Of a DNA stretch of 64,000 nt, positions 17,515 to 27,119 are shown piece after piece (within the stretch, counting starts at the first letter, position 1; every line of letters starts with the position of its first letter). The DNA lies in assembly GCF_001940455.1 (NCBI RefSeq), contig NZ_MKQR01000026.1:18070-82069 (forward strand), in the 5' to 3' direction. The DNA comes from Actinokineospora bangkokensis. GTDB lineage: Bacteria; Actinomycetota; Actinomycetes; Mycobacteriales; Pseudonocardiaceae. The notes beneath the pieces are model-generated. The model searched no databases. It was given only the letters and a program-made list of their open reading frames with translations, and was not told the DNA's origin. A program made the position numbers and the translations under genes.

Positions 17515-19176
17515 TCATTGGCGGGACATGGGGACGGGGATGTCGTGGGCGGTGGCGACTTCGGTGGCCCGGTCGTAGCCGGCGTCGGCGTGGCGGAGGA
17601 CGCCCATGGTGGGGTCGTTGGTGAGGACGCGTTCGAGCTTCTGGGCGGCGAGGGGGGTGCCGTCGGCGACGGTGACCTGGCCCGCGTGGATGCTGCGGCC
17701 GATGCCGACGCCGCCGCCGTGGTGGAGGGAGACCCAGGTGGCGCCGCTGGCGGTGTTGACCAGGGCGTTGAGCAGGGGCCAGTCGGCGATGGCGTCGGAG
17801 CCGTCGGCCATCGCCTCGGTCTCGCGGTAGGGGCTGGCGACCGAGCCGCAGTCGAGGTGGTCGCGGCCGATGGCGACGGGGGCGGCCAGCTCGCCGGAGG
17901 CGACCAGCTCGTTGAAGCGCAGGCCCGCGAGGTGGCGCTCGCCCTGGCCGAGCCAGCAGATGCGGGCGGGCAGGCCCTGGAAGGCGACGCGCTCGCCCGC
18001 GAGGCGGATCCAGCGGGCCAGGGGCTCGTTGTCCGGGAAGAGCTCCAGCACGGCCCGGTCGGTGGCGGCGATGTCGGCGGGGTCGCCGGACAGGGCGGCC
18101 CAGCGGAACGGGCCCCGGCCCTCGCAGAACAGGGGGCGGATGTAGGCGGGCACGAAGCCGGGGAAGTCGAAGGCCCGGTCGTAGCCCGCCAGCTGGGCCT
18201 CGCCGCGCAGGGAGTTGCCGTAGTCGAAGACCTCCGCGCCCGCGTCGAGGAAGCCGACCATGGCCTCGACGTGCTCGGCCATCGAGGCGCGGGCGCGGTC
18301 GGTGAACTCGTCGGGCTTGTCGCGGGCGTAGTCGCGCCAGTCGGCCAGGTCGACCCCGCGCGGCAGGTAGGACAGCGGGTCGTGGGCGGAGGTCTGGTCG
18401 GTGACGACGTCGACCTCCACGCCCCGGCGCAGCAGCTCGGGCAGGACCTCGGCGGCGTTGCCGATCACCCCCACCGACAGCGGGCGCCCGGCCGCGCGGG
18501 CGGCGGTGACCCTGGCGACGGCGTCGTCGAGGGAGTCGGCCAGCTCGTCGAGGTAGCGGGTCTGCACGCGGCGGCGGGCGCGGTCGGGGTCGACCTCCAC
18601 GCACAGCGCGACGCCCTCGTTCATGGTGACGGCCAGCGGCTGCGCGCCGCCCATGCCGCCCAGGCCCGCGGTGACGGTGAGGGTGCCGCGCAGCGTCCCG
18701 CCGAAGCGCTTGGCGGCGACGGCGGCGAAGGTCTCGTAGGTGCCCTGCAGGATGCCCTGGGTGCCGATGTAGATCCACGACCCGGCGGTCATCTGCCCGT
18801 ACATGGTCAGGCCCTGGGCCTCCAGCCTGCGGAACTCCGGCCAGGTGGCCCAGTCCCCGACCAGGTTGGAGTTGGCGATGAGCACCCGCGGCGCCCACTC
18901 GTGGGTGCGCAGGACGCCCACCGGCTTGCCCGACTGCACCAGCAGGGTCTCGTCCTCGCGCAGGTCGGTCAGCTCGCGGGTGATGGCCTCGAAGCTGGCC
19001 CAGTCGCGGGCGGCGCGGCCGGTGCCGCCGTAGACGACCAGGTCGTCGGGGCGCTCGGCCACCTCGGGGTCGAGGTTGTTGTGGAACATGCGCAGCGCGG
19101 CCTCGGTCTGCCAGCCGCGGGCGGTCAGGGCGGTGCCGCGGGCGGCGCGCACGGGGCGCGGGCCGGGGGTGGTCAC
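17515..19176 (-). CDS. hutU: Urocanate hydratase
   Basis: A 553-residue NAD-containing enzyme that adds water to urocanate to give imidazolonepropionate, the second step of histidine degradation. Recognisable family segments: [39 protein letters not shown] and [10 protein letters not shown], and the active-site region [16 protein letters not shown] with the expected Cys. Length matches HutU (about 550). The GTG at 19176 overlaps the hutH stop by four bases. After the stop comes the 600-bp repeat array, so hutHU and the downstream hut genes may be separate transcripts. Confidence 0.97.
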   Translation of the reverse strand: MTTPGPRPVRAARGTALTARGWQTEAALRMFHNNLDPEVAERPDDLVVYGGTGRAARDWASFEAITRELTDLREDETLLVQSGKPVGVLRTHEWAPRVLIANSNLVGDWATWPEFRRLEAQGLTMYGQMTAGSWIYIGTQGILQGTYETFAAVAAKRFGGTLRGTLTVTAGLGGMGGAQPLAVTMNEGVALCVEVDPDRARRRVQTRYLDELADSLDDAVARVTAARAAGRPLSVGVIGNAAEVLPELLRRGVEVDVVTDQTSAHDPLSYLPRGVDLADWRDYARDKPDEFTDRARASMAEHVEAMVGFLDAGAEVFDYGNSLRGEAQLAGYDRAFDFPGFVPAYIRPLFCEGRGPFRWAALSGDPADIAATDRAVLELFPDNEPLARWIRLAGERVAFQGLPARICWLGQGERHLAGLRFNELVASGELAAPVAIGRDHLDCGSVASPYRETEAMADGSDAIADWPLLNALVNTASGATWVSLHHGGGVGIGRSIHAGQVTVADGTPLAAQKLERVLTNDPTMGVLRHADAGYDRATEVATAHDIPVPMSRQ

Positions 19177-20696
19177 AGGAACCTCCTGGTGGCGTCGAGC
19201 AGGGCGCCGGAGCGCACGAGCGCCTCGGCGGCGGCGATCTCGGGGGCGAGGTGGCGGTCCGGGCCGGGCCCGGGGACGGTGCGGCGGAGCAGGTCGACCG
19301 CGGCGCCGGTGGCCGGGCCGGGGGTGAGCGGGGCGCGCAGGTCCAGGGCGCGGGCGGCGGTGAGCAGCTCGACGGCCAGGACGGTGGTGAGCCCGTCGAG
19401 GGCGCGGCGCAGCTTGCGGGCGGCCGACCAGCCCATCGAGACGTGGTCCTCCTGCATGGCCGAGCTGGGGATGGAGTCCACCGAGGCGGGCACGGCCAGC
19501 CGCTTGAGCTCGGAGACGACCCCGGCCTGGGTGTACTGGGCGATCATGTGCCCGGAGTCGACGCCGGGGTCGGCGGCCAGGAACGGGGGCAGCCCGTGCG
19601 AGCGGGCGGCGTCGAGCATCCGGTCCGTGCGCCGCTCGGCCATGCCCGCCACGTCCGCGACCGGGATGGCGAGGAAGTCCAGCACGTAGGCGACGGGGGC
19701 GCCGTGGAAGTTGCCGTTGGACTCGACGCGGCCGTCCGGGAGCACCACCGGGTTGTCGACGGCCGCGGCCAGCTCCCGGTCGGCGACCAGCTCGGCGTGG
19801 GTGAGGGTGTCCCGGGCGGCGCCGTGCACCTGCGGGGCGCAGCGCAGCGAGTAGGCGTCCTGCACGCGGGTGCAGTCGGGCCCGCGGTGGCTCTGCACGA
19901 TGGGCGAGCCCGCGAGGAACGCCCTGATCCGGGCCGCCGAAAGCGCTTGCCCCGGGTGCGGGCGCAGGGCTTGGAGGTCGTCGGCGAAGACCCGGTCGGT
20001 GCCCAGCAGCGCCTCGACGCTCATGGCAGCGGTCAGGTCCGCGGTGTCGAGCAGGCGGTGCAGGTCGGCGGTGGCCAGCGCCAGCATGCCGAGCATGCCG
20101 TCGGTGCCGTTGACCAGCGCAAGCCCCTCCTTCTCGGCCAGCACCACCGGCTCGACCCCGGCGGCGGCGAGCGCGTCGGCGGCGGGGGTGAGCACCCCGT
20201 CGACGCGCACCTGCCCCTCCCCCATCAGCGCCAGCGCGACGGCCGAGAGCGGGGCGAGGTCGCCGGAGCAGCCGAGCGAGCCGTGCTCGTGCACCACCGG
20301 CACGATGCCCGCGTCGAGCACCGCGGCCAGGGCCCGCACGGTGTCGGGGCGGACGCCGGTGCGGCCGGAGGCGAGCGTCTTGAGCCGCAGCAGGGCCATG
20401 GCGCGCACCACCTCGGGTTCGACCTCCGGGCCCGCGCCCGCGGCGTGCGAGCGGATCAGCGACCGCTGCAGGGCGGTGCGCCGCTCGCGCGGGATGTGCC
20501 GGATCGCCAGCGCGCCGAACCCGGTGGACACCCCGTAGGTGGGCTCCGGGGCGTCGGCGAGCCGCTCGACGTGCGCGCGGGTGGCCGCCACCGCGGCCAG
20601 CGCCGCCGGGGCCACCTCCACCCCCGCCAGCCCCCGGGCCACGGCGACGACCTGGTCCCGCCCCAGCGGGCCACCCCCGACGACGACTCGTTCCAT
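19173..20696 (-). CDS. hutH: Histidine ammonia-lyase
   Basis: A 507-residue lyase that deaminates L-histidine to urocanate, the committed step. The catalytic Tyr lies in TYGVSTGFG (about residue 54). The MIO prosthetic group should form from Cys143-Ser144-Gly145 in [12 protein letters not shown]; most bacterial HutH proteins have Ala-Ser-Gly, and Cys in the first position is known in Streptomyces. I chose the ATG at 20696 (MERVVVGGG); an ATG three codons upstream is possible. It is divergent from the IclR gene with a 94-bp gap that holds a dyad operator candidate. hutU follows with a four-base overlap. Confidence 0.96.
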   Translation of the reverse strand: MERVVVGGGPLGRDQVVAVARGLAGVEVAPAALAAVAATRAHVERLADAPEPTYGVSTGFGALAIRHIPRERRTALQRSLIRSHAAGAGPEVEPEVVRAMALLRLKTLASGRTGVRPDTVRALAAVLDAGIVPVVHEHGSLGCSGDLAPLSAVALALMGEGQVRVDGVLTPAADALAAAGVEPVVLAEKEGLALVNGTDGMLGMLALATADLHRLLDTADLTAAMSVEALLGTDRVFADDLQALRPHPGQALSAARIRAFLAGSPIVQSHRGPDCTRVQDAYSLRCAPQVHGAARDTLTHAELVADRELAAAVDNPVVLPDGRVESNGNFHGAPVAYVLDFLAIPVADVAGMAERRTDRMLDAARSHGLPPFLAADPGVDSGHMIAQYTQAGVVSELKRLAVPASVDSIPSSAMQEDHVSMGWSAARKLRRALDGLTTVLAVELLTAARALDLRAPLTPGPATGAAVDLLRRTVPGPGPDRHLAPEIAAAEALVRSGALLDATRRFL

Positions 20697-20752
20697 GCCC
20701 CCCATCACAGGCCAGGGCCCACCCCCGGCACGAGGGGAGATCGGGTGCAACC

Positions 20753-20768
20753 GTCTGGCATCCCAGAC
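20753..20768. promoter_or_regulatory. Operator candidate between hutH and the IclR gene
   Basis: A perfect inverted repeat GTCTGG-CATC-CCAGAC in the 94-bp divergent gap. It covers the expected -35 region of the IclR gene, whose -10 TAGGGT is at 20779-20784, six bases before its GTG start at 20791. The position fits autoregulation and control of hutH. Confidence 0.6.
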
Positions 20769-20790
20769 CCTACCCGCCTAGGGTCGGGGT

Positions 20791-21573
20791 GTGGGTGGCA
20801 GCAGCGACGTCCCCGCGCTGCGCCGCGGGCTGGCCGTGCTGCGCCTGCTGGCCACCAAGGCGGGCCCGGTCACGGCGGCGGCGGTGGCCCGGGAACTCGG
20901 CCTCCCCCGCTCAACGACCTACCACCTGCTCTCCGAGCTGACGGCCGCGGGCTTCGTCACCCACCTGCCCGAGGAGCGCCGCTACGGCCTGGGCGTGGCG
21001 GCCTTCGAGGTGGGCTCCGCCTACACCCGCCACGACCCCCTCGAACGCCTCGGCCGCCCGGTCCTGGCCCGCTTGGCCCGCACCACCGGCTGCGCGGCCC
21101 ACCTCGGCGTCCTGCACGGCGCCGAGACCCTGTACCTGGTCCGGGAGCTGCCACCCCTGGCCCACACCGTCACCGACGTGGGCGTGCGCATCCCGGCGCA
21201 CCTGCCCGCCTCCGGCCGCGCGATGCTCGCCCACCTGCCCGCCGCGCAGGTCCGCGCCCAGTTCCCCACCAGGCAGTCCTTCACCGGGCGCACCGACCGC
21301 GGCCCCACCTCCCTCCCCCGGCTGCGCGCCCTGCTGACCCGCGAACGCCAACGGGGGTGGGCGGTCGAGGACGGCTACGTCACCCCCGGCCACGCCTCCG
21401 TCGCCGCCCCGGTCCGCGACCACAACGGCACCCCCATCGCCGCCATCAGCAGCACCTTCCGCCACGAGTGCGCCCCCGAGTGCGGCCAGACCTGGCCCGA
21501 TCTGGCCCACGCCACCCAGCACGCCGCCGACGAACTCAGCACCCGCATAGGCGGCAGGACCACCCCCACCTAA
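20791..21573 (+). CDS. IclR-family transcriptional regulator, probable hut regulator
   Basis: A 260-residue DNA-binding protein. The N-terminal winged helix-turn-helix covers about residues 5-65 (TAAAVARELGLPRSTTYHLL). The C-terminal ligand-sensing IclR domain covers about 80-250, with a conserved end HASVAAPVRDHNG. Divergence from hutH and the shared promoter gap suggest that it controls histidine catabolism, probably in response to a pathway intermediate such as urocanate (inference). The GTG start follows TAGGGT at six bases, so the mRNA is probably leaderless. Its 3' end faces palindrome copy 2. Confidence 0.88.
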   Translation: MGGSSDVPALRRGLAVLRLLATKAGPVTAAAVARELGLPRSTTYHLLSELTAAGFVTHLPEERRYGLGVAAFEVGSAYTRHDPLERLGRPVLARLARTTGCAAHLGVLHGAETLYLVRELPPLAHTVTDVGVRIPAHLPASGRAMLAHLPAAQVRAQFPTRQSFTGRTDRGPTSLPRLRALLTRERQRGWAVEDGYVTPGHASVAAPVRDHNGTPIAAISSTFRHECAPECGQTWPDLAHATQHAADELSTRIGGRTTPT

Positions 21574-21678
21574 CCCACCCCACCGCACGCTCCCACCCAA
21601 CACTCCCCCCGGCTCGCTCTCATTCGCTTTCACCCCAACGCCACCACCTACGCACCAGGAAGCCCGGCTACGCCACTG

Positions 21679-21822
21679 CTCGATGCGGTGGTCTTGTTTG
21701 GCCGGGGATGGCGATCATGTGCTACCCACGACCGGGGGGTGGGGCCGCAGGCCTCACCTTTTCCCCACCCCGAGCACATGATCGCCGCAGGGGCCCCGGC
21801 CAAACAGGACCACCGCATCGAG
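21679..21822. repeat. 145-bp interspersed inverted-repeat element, copy 2
   Basis: The most diverged copy. Outer arms begin CTCGATGCGGTGGTC and end GACCACCGCATCGAG with one mismatch. Inner arms GGCGATCATGTGCT and AGCACATGATCGCC are unchanged. The central stem is different (GGGGTGGGG with CCCCACCCC) but still pairs. It lies between convergent genes, iclR (+) and the binding-protein gene (-). Flanking CCCGGCTACGCC matches the flank of copy 4 in reverse. Confidence 0.88.
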
Positions 21823-21902
21823 CCAGCCCACGAACGACCGGGCTCTACCAACGCCGAAGCCGAAGGCGAGGCGACACCCCCGCACACCCCGAGAAACACC
21901 AA

Positions 21903-21929
21903 GGCCCGCGTCCCAAGAGGACGCGGGCC
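21903..21929 (-). terminator. Terminator for the osmoprotectant operon
   Basis: A perfect 11-bp stem GGCCCGCGTCC/GGACGCGGGCC with a 5-base loop, 24 bp past the binding-protein stop on the minus strand, followed there by a weak T-rich stretch (TTGGTGTTT). Confidence 0.7.
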
Positions 21930-21952
21930 CCAGAGCAACCGGCAGAACCAGG

Positions 21953-22876
21953 TCAGAAGCCGTTGGCGGCCAACCACTCCTTCGCCACGGCCTGCGGCGT
22001 CGGCTTGTCCGCCGCCGCGAGCTTGGAGTTCAGCTCGATCAGCAGCTCGGTCGTCAGCTTGGACGAGATGGCGTTGAGCGTGCTCTTGACCACGTCCGAC
22101 GCCTTGGACTTGTTCACCAGCGGCACCACGTTCTGCGCCGCGAAGTTGTTCTTCGGGTCCTCCAGCACCACGAACTCGTTGGCGGTGATGGCCGGGTCGG
22201 TGGTGAACAGGTCAGCGGCCTGCACGGCACCGGTCTTGAGCGCGTCGACGGTCAGCGGACCGCCGGTGTCGAGCGACTTGTACTCCTTGACCTGGAGGTT
22301 GTAGCGCTGCACCAGGCCGGGCAGGCCGTCGACGCGCTTCTGGAACTCCGGCGGGCCGCCGAAGGTCACCGGGCCCGCGGCGGCGAGGTCGTCGATGCTC
22401 TTGAGGTTCTTCTCGGCGGCGAAGGACTTGCTGACGACGACGGCGTCCTTGTCCTCGGCCTGCGACTGCTCCAGCACCGTCAGCGTGTCCGGCAGCTGCT
22501 TCTGCAGGGCGGCGTAGACGTCGGCGGAGGAGGTCGCGGTGTCCTCCTTGTTGACGTGCTTGAGCAGCGACCCGGTGTACTCGGGGATCAGGTCGATGGA
22601 CCCGTCCTGCAGGCCGGGGTAGTAGGTCTCGCGGCTGCCGATGTTGAGCGTCTTGGTGACCTTGACGCCCTTGGCCTCCAGCGCGCCGGCGTAGATCTCG
22701 GCGAGCAGGGTGCTCTCCGGGAAGTTCGCCGAGCCGATGGCGATGGTGTCGGAGGCGGCCTTGCTGCCCGACGGGCCCCCGGACGACTGCGACAGCGGGT
22801 CGGAAGACCCACCGCAGGCCGCGAGGGTGAGCAGCGCGGCGGTGGCCGCCGCGGCCGCGGTGAGAACGCGCTTCAT
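21953..22876 (-). CDS. Osmoprotectant-type ABC importer substrate-binding lipoprotein
   Basis: A 307-residue lipoprotein. The signal peptide ends at the lipobox LAAC (Cys about residue 21). The mature protein is of the OpuAC/ProX-like glycine betaine/choline class: TIAIGSANFPES at the mature start, then EYTGSLL and TDPAIT. It should sit on the outer face of the membrane and hand a quaternary amine (glycine betaine, choline, carnitine) to the permeases. Some members of this class bind ergothioneine (EgtU), which cannot be excluded from sequence. It is last in a four-gene minus-strand operon, 15 bp after the permease, and is followed by a terminator. Confidence 0.9.
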   Translation of the reverse strand: MKRVLTAAAAATAALLTLAACGGSSDPLSQSSGGPSGSKAASDTIAIGSANFPESTLLAEIYAGALEAKGVKVTKTLNIGSRETYYPGLQDGSIDLIPEYTGSLLKHVNKEDTATSSADVYAALQKQLPDTLTVLEQSQAEDKDAVVVSKSFAAEKNLKSIDDLAAAGPVTFGGPPEFQKRVDGLPGLVQRYNLQVKEYKSLDTGGPLTVDALKTGAVQAADLFTTDPAITANEFVVLEDPKNNFAAQNVVPLVNKSKASDVVKSTLNAISSKLTTELLIELNSKLAAADKPTPQAVAKEWLAANGF

Positions 22877-22891
22877 CTACGGGCTCCTCGT

Positions 22892-23638
22892 TCAGCTTTC
22901 CGTTGCGGACGCGACCGCCGGCCGGTCGGTCCTGGTCGTCGCGCGCGAGGCCCGCGCGCGGGTCTTGCGCAACCCGGGGGACACCACCAGCCACTGCACC
23001 CCGGTGAGCAGCGCCTCCACCGCGATCGCCAGCGCGGCGATGAGCACCGCGCCCGCCGCCATCTGGTCGAACTCGCGGAAGGCGAAGCCGTCGATGACGT
23101 AGCGGCCCAGCCCGCCGAGGGCGACCTGGGCGGCGATGCTGACGGTGGCGATGATCTGCAGGGTGGCCGCGCGCAGCGCGCCGAAGATCAGCGGCAGCGC
23201 GTTGGGCAGCTCGACCTTGAGCAGGATCTCCCACTCGGTCATGCCGACGCCGCGGGCGGCGTCGACGACGGACCGGTCGACGTTGCGGATGCCCGCGTAG
23301 GTGCCCGCGAGCAGCACCGGGATGCCCAGCACCACCAGCGCGATGGTCAGCGCCGACACCGCGTGCACGATGCCGAACGAGAGCACCAGCAGGATCACCA
23401 GGCCCAGCTCGGGCACGGCGCGGAAGGAGTTCACCACGCCGACGACGAAGGTGCCGCCGCGGCCGGTGTGCCCGATCCACATGCCCAGCGGGATCGCCAC
23501 GACGGCGGAGGCGAGCACGGCCAGCGCGGTGTACTGCAGGTGCTCCAGCAGCCGCTGCGGGATGCCGGGGGTGCCCAGGGTGTTGGTCCAGTGCGCGGGG
23601 TCGGTCAGCCAGGCGATGACCTGCTCGAAGATGCTCAC
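22892..23638 (-). CDS. Osmoprotectant ABC importer permease (second)
   Basis: A 248-residue membrane protein with five or six predicted helices and the permease coupling loop (EWEILLKVELPNALPLIFGALR), the EAA-like motif that contacts the ATPase. It belongs to the ProW/OpuBB family. The GTG at 23638 overlaps the stop of the preceding permease gene by four bases. The C-terminus is a basic Arg/Thr-rich tail of about 30 residues outside the membrane domain. It pairs with the 218-residue permease to make a heterodimeric channel. Confidence 0.92.
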   Translation of the reverse strand: MSIFEQVIAWLTDPAHWTNTLGTPGIPQRLLEHLQYTALAVLASAVVAIPLGMWIGHTGRGGTFVVGVVNSFRAVPELGLVILLVLSFGIVHAVSALTIALVVLGIPVLLAGTYAGIRNVDRSVVDAARGVGMTEWEILLKVELPNALPLIFGALRAATLQIIATVSIAAQVALGGLGRYVIDGFAFREFDQMAAGAVLIAALAIAVEALLTGVQWLVVSPGLRKTRARASRATTRTDRPAVASATES

Positions 23639-24291
23639 GCGCCCGCCCCCGCCTTCGGCCCGACCCGCGTCCACGGGGTGAGCAGCCTGCCCAGCAGCGC
23701 CAGCAGCGCGTCGACCAGCAGGGCGAGCACGACGATGGCGACGATGCCCGCGATGATCTCGGCGAAGTTCGACAGCTGGGCGCCCTCGGTGAGGAAGAAC
23801 CCGAGGCTGAGCACGCCGATGAGCTGTCCGACGGCCACCAGGCTCATGTTCGACACCGACGCCACCCGCACGCCCGCGATGAGCACCGGCAGCGCCAGCG
23901 GCAGCTCCACGGCGAAGAACCGCCCCGCCGGGCGGTAGCCCATGGCGGTGGCGGCGGTGGTGACCGACTCCGGCACCGCGGCCAGCGCGTCGGAGATGGA
24001 GCGCACCAGCAGCGCGATCGTGTACAGCGACAGCGCGACCACGACGTTGACCGGGTCGAGCGTGCGGGTGCCGATGACCAGCGGCATCACCACGAACAGC
24101 GCCAGCGACGGGATCGTGTAGATGAGGCTGGAGACTGGGACGAGGACCGCCCTGGCGACCTTCCAGCGGTTGGCGGCCCAGCCCAGCGGCAGCGACACGA
24201 CCGTCCCGATGACGACGGGGACGATGGCCAGCCACAGGTGCCGCAGGCTCGTGCGCAGCAGCGCGTCGAGGTTGGCGGCGACCCAGCTCAC
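23635..24291 (-). CDS. Osmoprotectant ABC importer permease (first)
   Basis: A 218-residue membrane protein with five to six helices and the coupling loop near residue 120 (GYRPAGRFFAVELPLALPVL). It has the segment YTIPSLALF typical of ProW/OpuC permeases. The GTG start overlaps the ATPase stop by four bases and its own stop overlaps the next permease, so ATPase and both permeases are translationally coupled. The likely substrate class is glycine betaine/choline. Confidence 0.92.
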   Translation of the reverse strand: MSWVAANLDALLRTSLRHLWLAIVPVVIGTVVSLPLGWAANRWKVARAVLVPVSSLIYTIPSLALFVVMPLVIGTRTLDPVNVVVALSLYTIALLVRSISDALAAVPESVTTAATAMGYRPAGRFFAVELPLALPVLIAGVRVASVSNMSLVAVGQLIGVLSLGFFLTEGAQLSNFAEIIAGIVAIVVLALLVDALLALLGRLLTPWTRVGPKAGAGA

Positions 24292-25421
24292 GACGGCACC
24301 CGGCCCGCCGCCCTGGCCTCGGCCAGCGCGCTCACCACCGACTCCGCGGTGACGCCGCCGACGACGGCGCCGGAGGTGTCGACGGCGATGCCCACCCCGG
24401 ACGGGCTGCTCAGCGCCGCGTCCAGGGCGGTGCGCAGCGACCCGGCGCCGCCCTCGGCCCCGGGGTCGACCGAGTACAGCGACCCGCCCGCGACGAGCCG
24501 GTCGGCGGTCACACTGTCCACACCGGACAGGACGTGCTCGTTGACCCAGCCGACCGGGTGGTTGTCGCCGTCGACGACCACGGCCCAGCCGTCGCGCAGG
24601 CCGCCGCGGGCGGTCTCGGCGTCGGCGCCCAGGGCGACGCTGGCGACGGGGTTGACCGGCACGCCGTCGGCGGTGAGGAAGCCCAGGGCCCGGTAGCCGC
24701 GGTCGCGGCCGACGAACGAGGCGACGAAGTCGTCGACGGGGCTGGCCAGCAGCGCGGTCGGGGTGTCGTACTGGGCGAGCGCGCCGCCCACCCGCAGCAC
24801 CGCGACCTTGTCGCCGAGCTTGATGGCCTCGTCGATGTCGTGGGTGACGAACACGATGGTCTTGCCCAGCTCAGACTGCAGGCGCAGCAGCTCCTCCTGC
24901 AGGTCGTCGCGCACGATCGGGTCGACGGCGCTGAACGGCTCGTCCATCAGCAGCACCGGCGGGTCGGCGGCGAGCGCCCTGGCCACCCCCACGCGCTGCT
25001 GCTGCCCGCCGGAGAGCTGGGCGGGGTAGCGCTTGGCGAGGGCGGCGGGCAGGCCCACCACCTCCAGCAGCTCGGCGGCCCTGGCGCGCGCGGCCCGCTT
25101 GTCGGTGCCGGTCAGCACGGGCACGGTGGCCACGTTGTCCAGCACGGTGCGGTGCGGGAACAGGCCCGCGTTCTGGATGACGTAGCCGATGCCGCGGCGC
25201 AGCGCGGCGGGCGGCTGCGAGCGCACGTCGCGCCCGTCGAGCAGGACGGTGCCCGAGGAGGGGTCGACCATCCTGTTGATCATCCGCAGCGAGGTCGTCT
25301 TGCCGCAGCCGGACGGGCCGACCAGGACGGTGATCTTGCCGTCCTCGACCACCAGGTCCAGGTCGTCGACCGCCACCGTGCCGTCGGGGTAGCGCTTGGT
25401 CACGGACTGGAACTCGATCAC
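24288..25421 (-). CDS. Osmoprotectant ABC importer ATPase with CBS domains
   Basis: A 377-residue ATPase of the OpuA/ProV type. NBD: Walker A GPSGCGKTTS, signature LSGGQQQR, Walker B VLLMDEP, H-loop VTHD. Two CBS domains follow (about residues 255-370; LGFLTADGVPVNP, VVVDGDNHPVGWV, GIAVDTSGAVVGG). In this family they sense ionic strength or cyclic di-AMP. The GTG at 25421 has GAGGGG upstream; longer in-frame starts give a non-family N-terminus. It is first in the four-gene operon and divergent from the BpsA-like gene, with a 166-bp gap. Confidence 0.93.
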   Translation of the reverse strand: MIEFQSVTKRYPDGTVAVDDLDLVVEDGKITVLVGPSGCGKTTSLRMINRMVDPSSGTVLLDGRDVRSQPPAALRRGIGYVIQNAGLFPHRTVLDNVATVPVLTGTDKRAARARAAELLEVVGLPAALAKRYPAQLSGGQQQRVGVARALAADPPVLLMDEPFSAVDPIVRDDLQEELLRLQSELGKTIVFVTHDIDEAIKLGDKVAVLRVGGALAQYDTPTALLASPVDDFVASFVGRDRGYRALGFLTADGVPVNPVASVALGADAETARGGLRDGWAVVVDGDNHPVGWVNEHVLSGVDSVTADRLVAGGSLYSVDPGAEGGAGSLRTALDAALSSPSGVGIAVDTSGAVVGGVTAESVVSALAEARAAGRVPS

Positions 25422-25587
25422 TCGGGCCCCTCGTTCGACACGGCACCTTGTCGGCCGTGGATCGCACGACCCTAGCCCGATCGGGGCACGGGAGCAGGCC
25501 CATTCCAGGATGTGACCGCCGGGCGGGGGGCGCTGATCTCCCATCCGGGTGAACCGGTTGGGTCGACCTCCGTAGGCTCCCGGGGTT

Positions 25588-27069
25588 GTGGGCCCCTCGC
25601 TGACGACCTTCCTGGACTCCCGCGGCGCGCACTCGCGCCCCCTGCGCGAGCTGCTGGCCGACCTCGCGGTCGACTGGCTCGACCTCGACGAGCTGGTGCG
25701 CCGCAGCGCCCAGCCGCGGCGCACGGTGGAGGAGCTGCTGGCCGCCGCGGGCGACGAGCTGGAGCGCGACGGTTCCCGCTACCGGGCGACCCCGGGCGCA
25801 CGGGACGACTTCACCGCTTCGGTGCACCCGGACCCGGCCGAACACGATGCGGTGCTGGCGCACTGCGAGGCCTTCCTGCGCGGTGTCCCCGTGCCGTTGA
25901 AGGCCCTCGACCACGTGCAGGCCGACGCGGCGACGATGGCCCGCCGGGCCCTGTGGCTGGGCCGGACCTACTGGCTGGAGGACGCCCACCTGCTGTGCGT
26001 GGGCGACCACGACCTCACCGCGCTGGCGGCGTGCGCGGCCAACCCCGGGCTGCGCGCGACGGTCGTCGACGTCGACGAGCGGCTGCTGTCCTACGTGGAC
26101 GCGCAGGCCCGCGAGCACGACCTGGACGTGCGCTGCCTGCACGCCGACTTCCGCTTCGGCCTCCCGCCCGCCGCCGTCGGCTCGGCCGACCTGGTGTTCA
26201 CCGACCCGCCCTACACCCCCGAGGGCATGCGGCTGTTCCTGGCCCGCGGCGTCGAGGGGCTGCGCTCGCCGGAGGGGCGGCTGCTGGTGGCCTACGGCTA
26301 CAGCACCCGCAACCCCACCCTGGGCCTGAAGGTGCAGCGCGAGGTGCTGGACCTGGGCCTGGTGTTCGAGGCCGCGCTGCCGTCGTTCAACCGCTACCAC
26401 GGCGCCCAGGCCGTCGGCAGCGCCTCGGACCTCTACGTCCTGCAACCCACCACCCGCTCCCCCCGGCTGGCCGAGGCGGGCCTGGGCATCTACACCCACG
26501 GCCCGCAGTCGGTGGAGTCCGCGTCCGCCCCCGCCGCCGCCGTCGCGGCCCTGCTGGAGCTGACCGGCCCGCGCGCGGTGCTGCACAGCCCCGGCTGGGC
26601 GGAGCCGTTCCGCTCCGGCCAGGCCCTCGCCTTCGACCTCACCGCCGACCCCGGCCCGTGGCTCGCCCGCACCCTGCTGGCCGCCCCCGCGGTCCGCGTC
26701 GGCGCCCTGGTGGTCAACAACCACCCCGACACCACCAACGCCGAGGCCCAGCGCGCCCTGCGCGAGCTGGTCGCCCCCAAGTTCGACCTGACCTTCCACC
26801 GCAGCATCGCCGACGGCAAGCACGCCGTCGTCGCCGCCACCCCCGTCGACCCCGCGGGCGTCCCCCGCGCCCTGCTCGACCGCGCCCACGGCAAGCTCGC
26901 CAACACCTGGCGCGAGGCCCTGGTCCGCGAGGTCCCCGGCCTCACCAAGCGCGAGGCCCGCGACCGCGTCGCCGCCCTCGCCCCGTCCGACCGCGACCTG
27001 GAGAACCGCCTCGTCGACCTCCCCCTCGACCGCGTCCGCGCCGTCCTCCGCGCCGCCGCCACCCCGTAG
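25588..27069 (+). CDS. Bis-aminopropyl spermidine synthase (BpsA)-family protein with extra C-terminal domain
   Basis: About 493 residues. The N-terminal 85 residues look like a winged-helix cap. Residues 100-300 form a Rossmann methyltransferase-like core with VGDHDLTALAA, then VVDVDERLLSYV and FTDPPYTPEG. These match the aminopropyltransferase BpsA of thermophilic archaea, which makes branched polyamines. The archaeal GDDD motif reads GDHD here, so activity is uncertain. Residues 310-493 are an additional domain that I cannot name, ending in a Lys/Arg-rich helical part (GLTKREARDRVAALAP). A TAGGCT hexamer nine bases before the GTG suggests a nearly leaderless mRNA. It is a single gene, divergent from the importer operon. 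Confidence 0.75.
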   Translation: MGPSLTTFLDSRGAHSRPLRELLADLAVDWLDLDELVRRSAQPRRTVEELLAAAGDELERDGSRYRATPGARDDFTASVHPDPAEHDAVLAHCEAFLRGVPVPLKALDHVQADAATMARRALWLGRTYWLEDAHLLCVGDHDLTALAACAANPGLRATVVDVDERLLSYVDAQAREHDLDVRCLHADFRFGLPPAAVGSADLVFTDPPYTPEGMRLFLARGVEGLRSPEGRLLVAYGYSTRNPTLGLKVQREVLDLGLVFEAALPSFNRYHGAQAVGSASDLYVLQPTTRSPRLAEAGLGIYTHGPQSVESASAPAAAVAALLELTGPRAVLHSPGWAEPFRSGQALAFDLTADPGPWLARTLLAAPAVRVGALVVNNHPDTTNAEAQRALRELVAPKFDLTFHRSIADGKHAVVAATPVDPAGVPRALLDRAHGKLANTWREALVREVPGLTKREARDRVAALAPSDRDLENRLVDLPLDRVRAVLRAAATP

Positions 27070-27119
27070 CCCGGTGGGCGGCGGGCACCCGATCAGAACA
27101 ACGCCAAGCCCGTCGGTGT

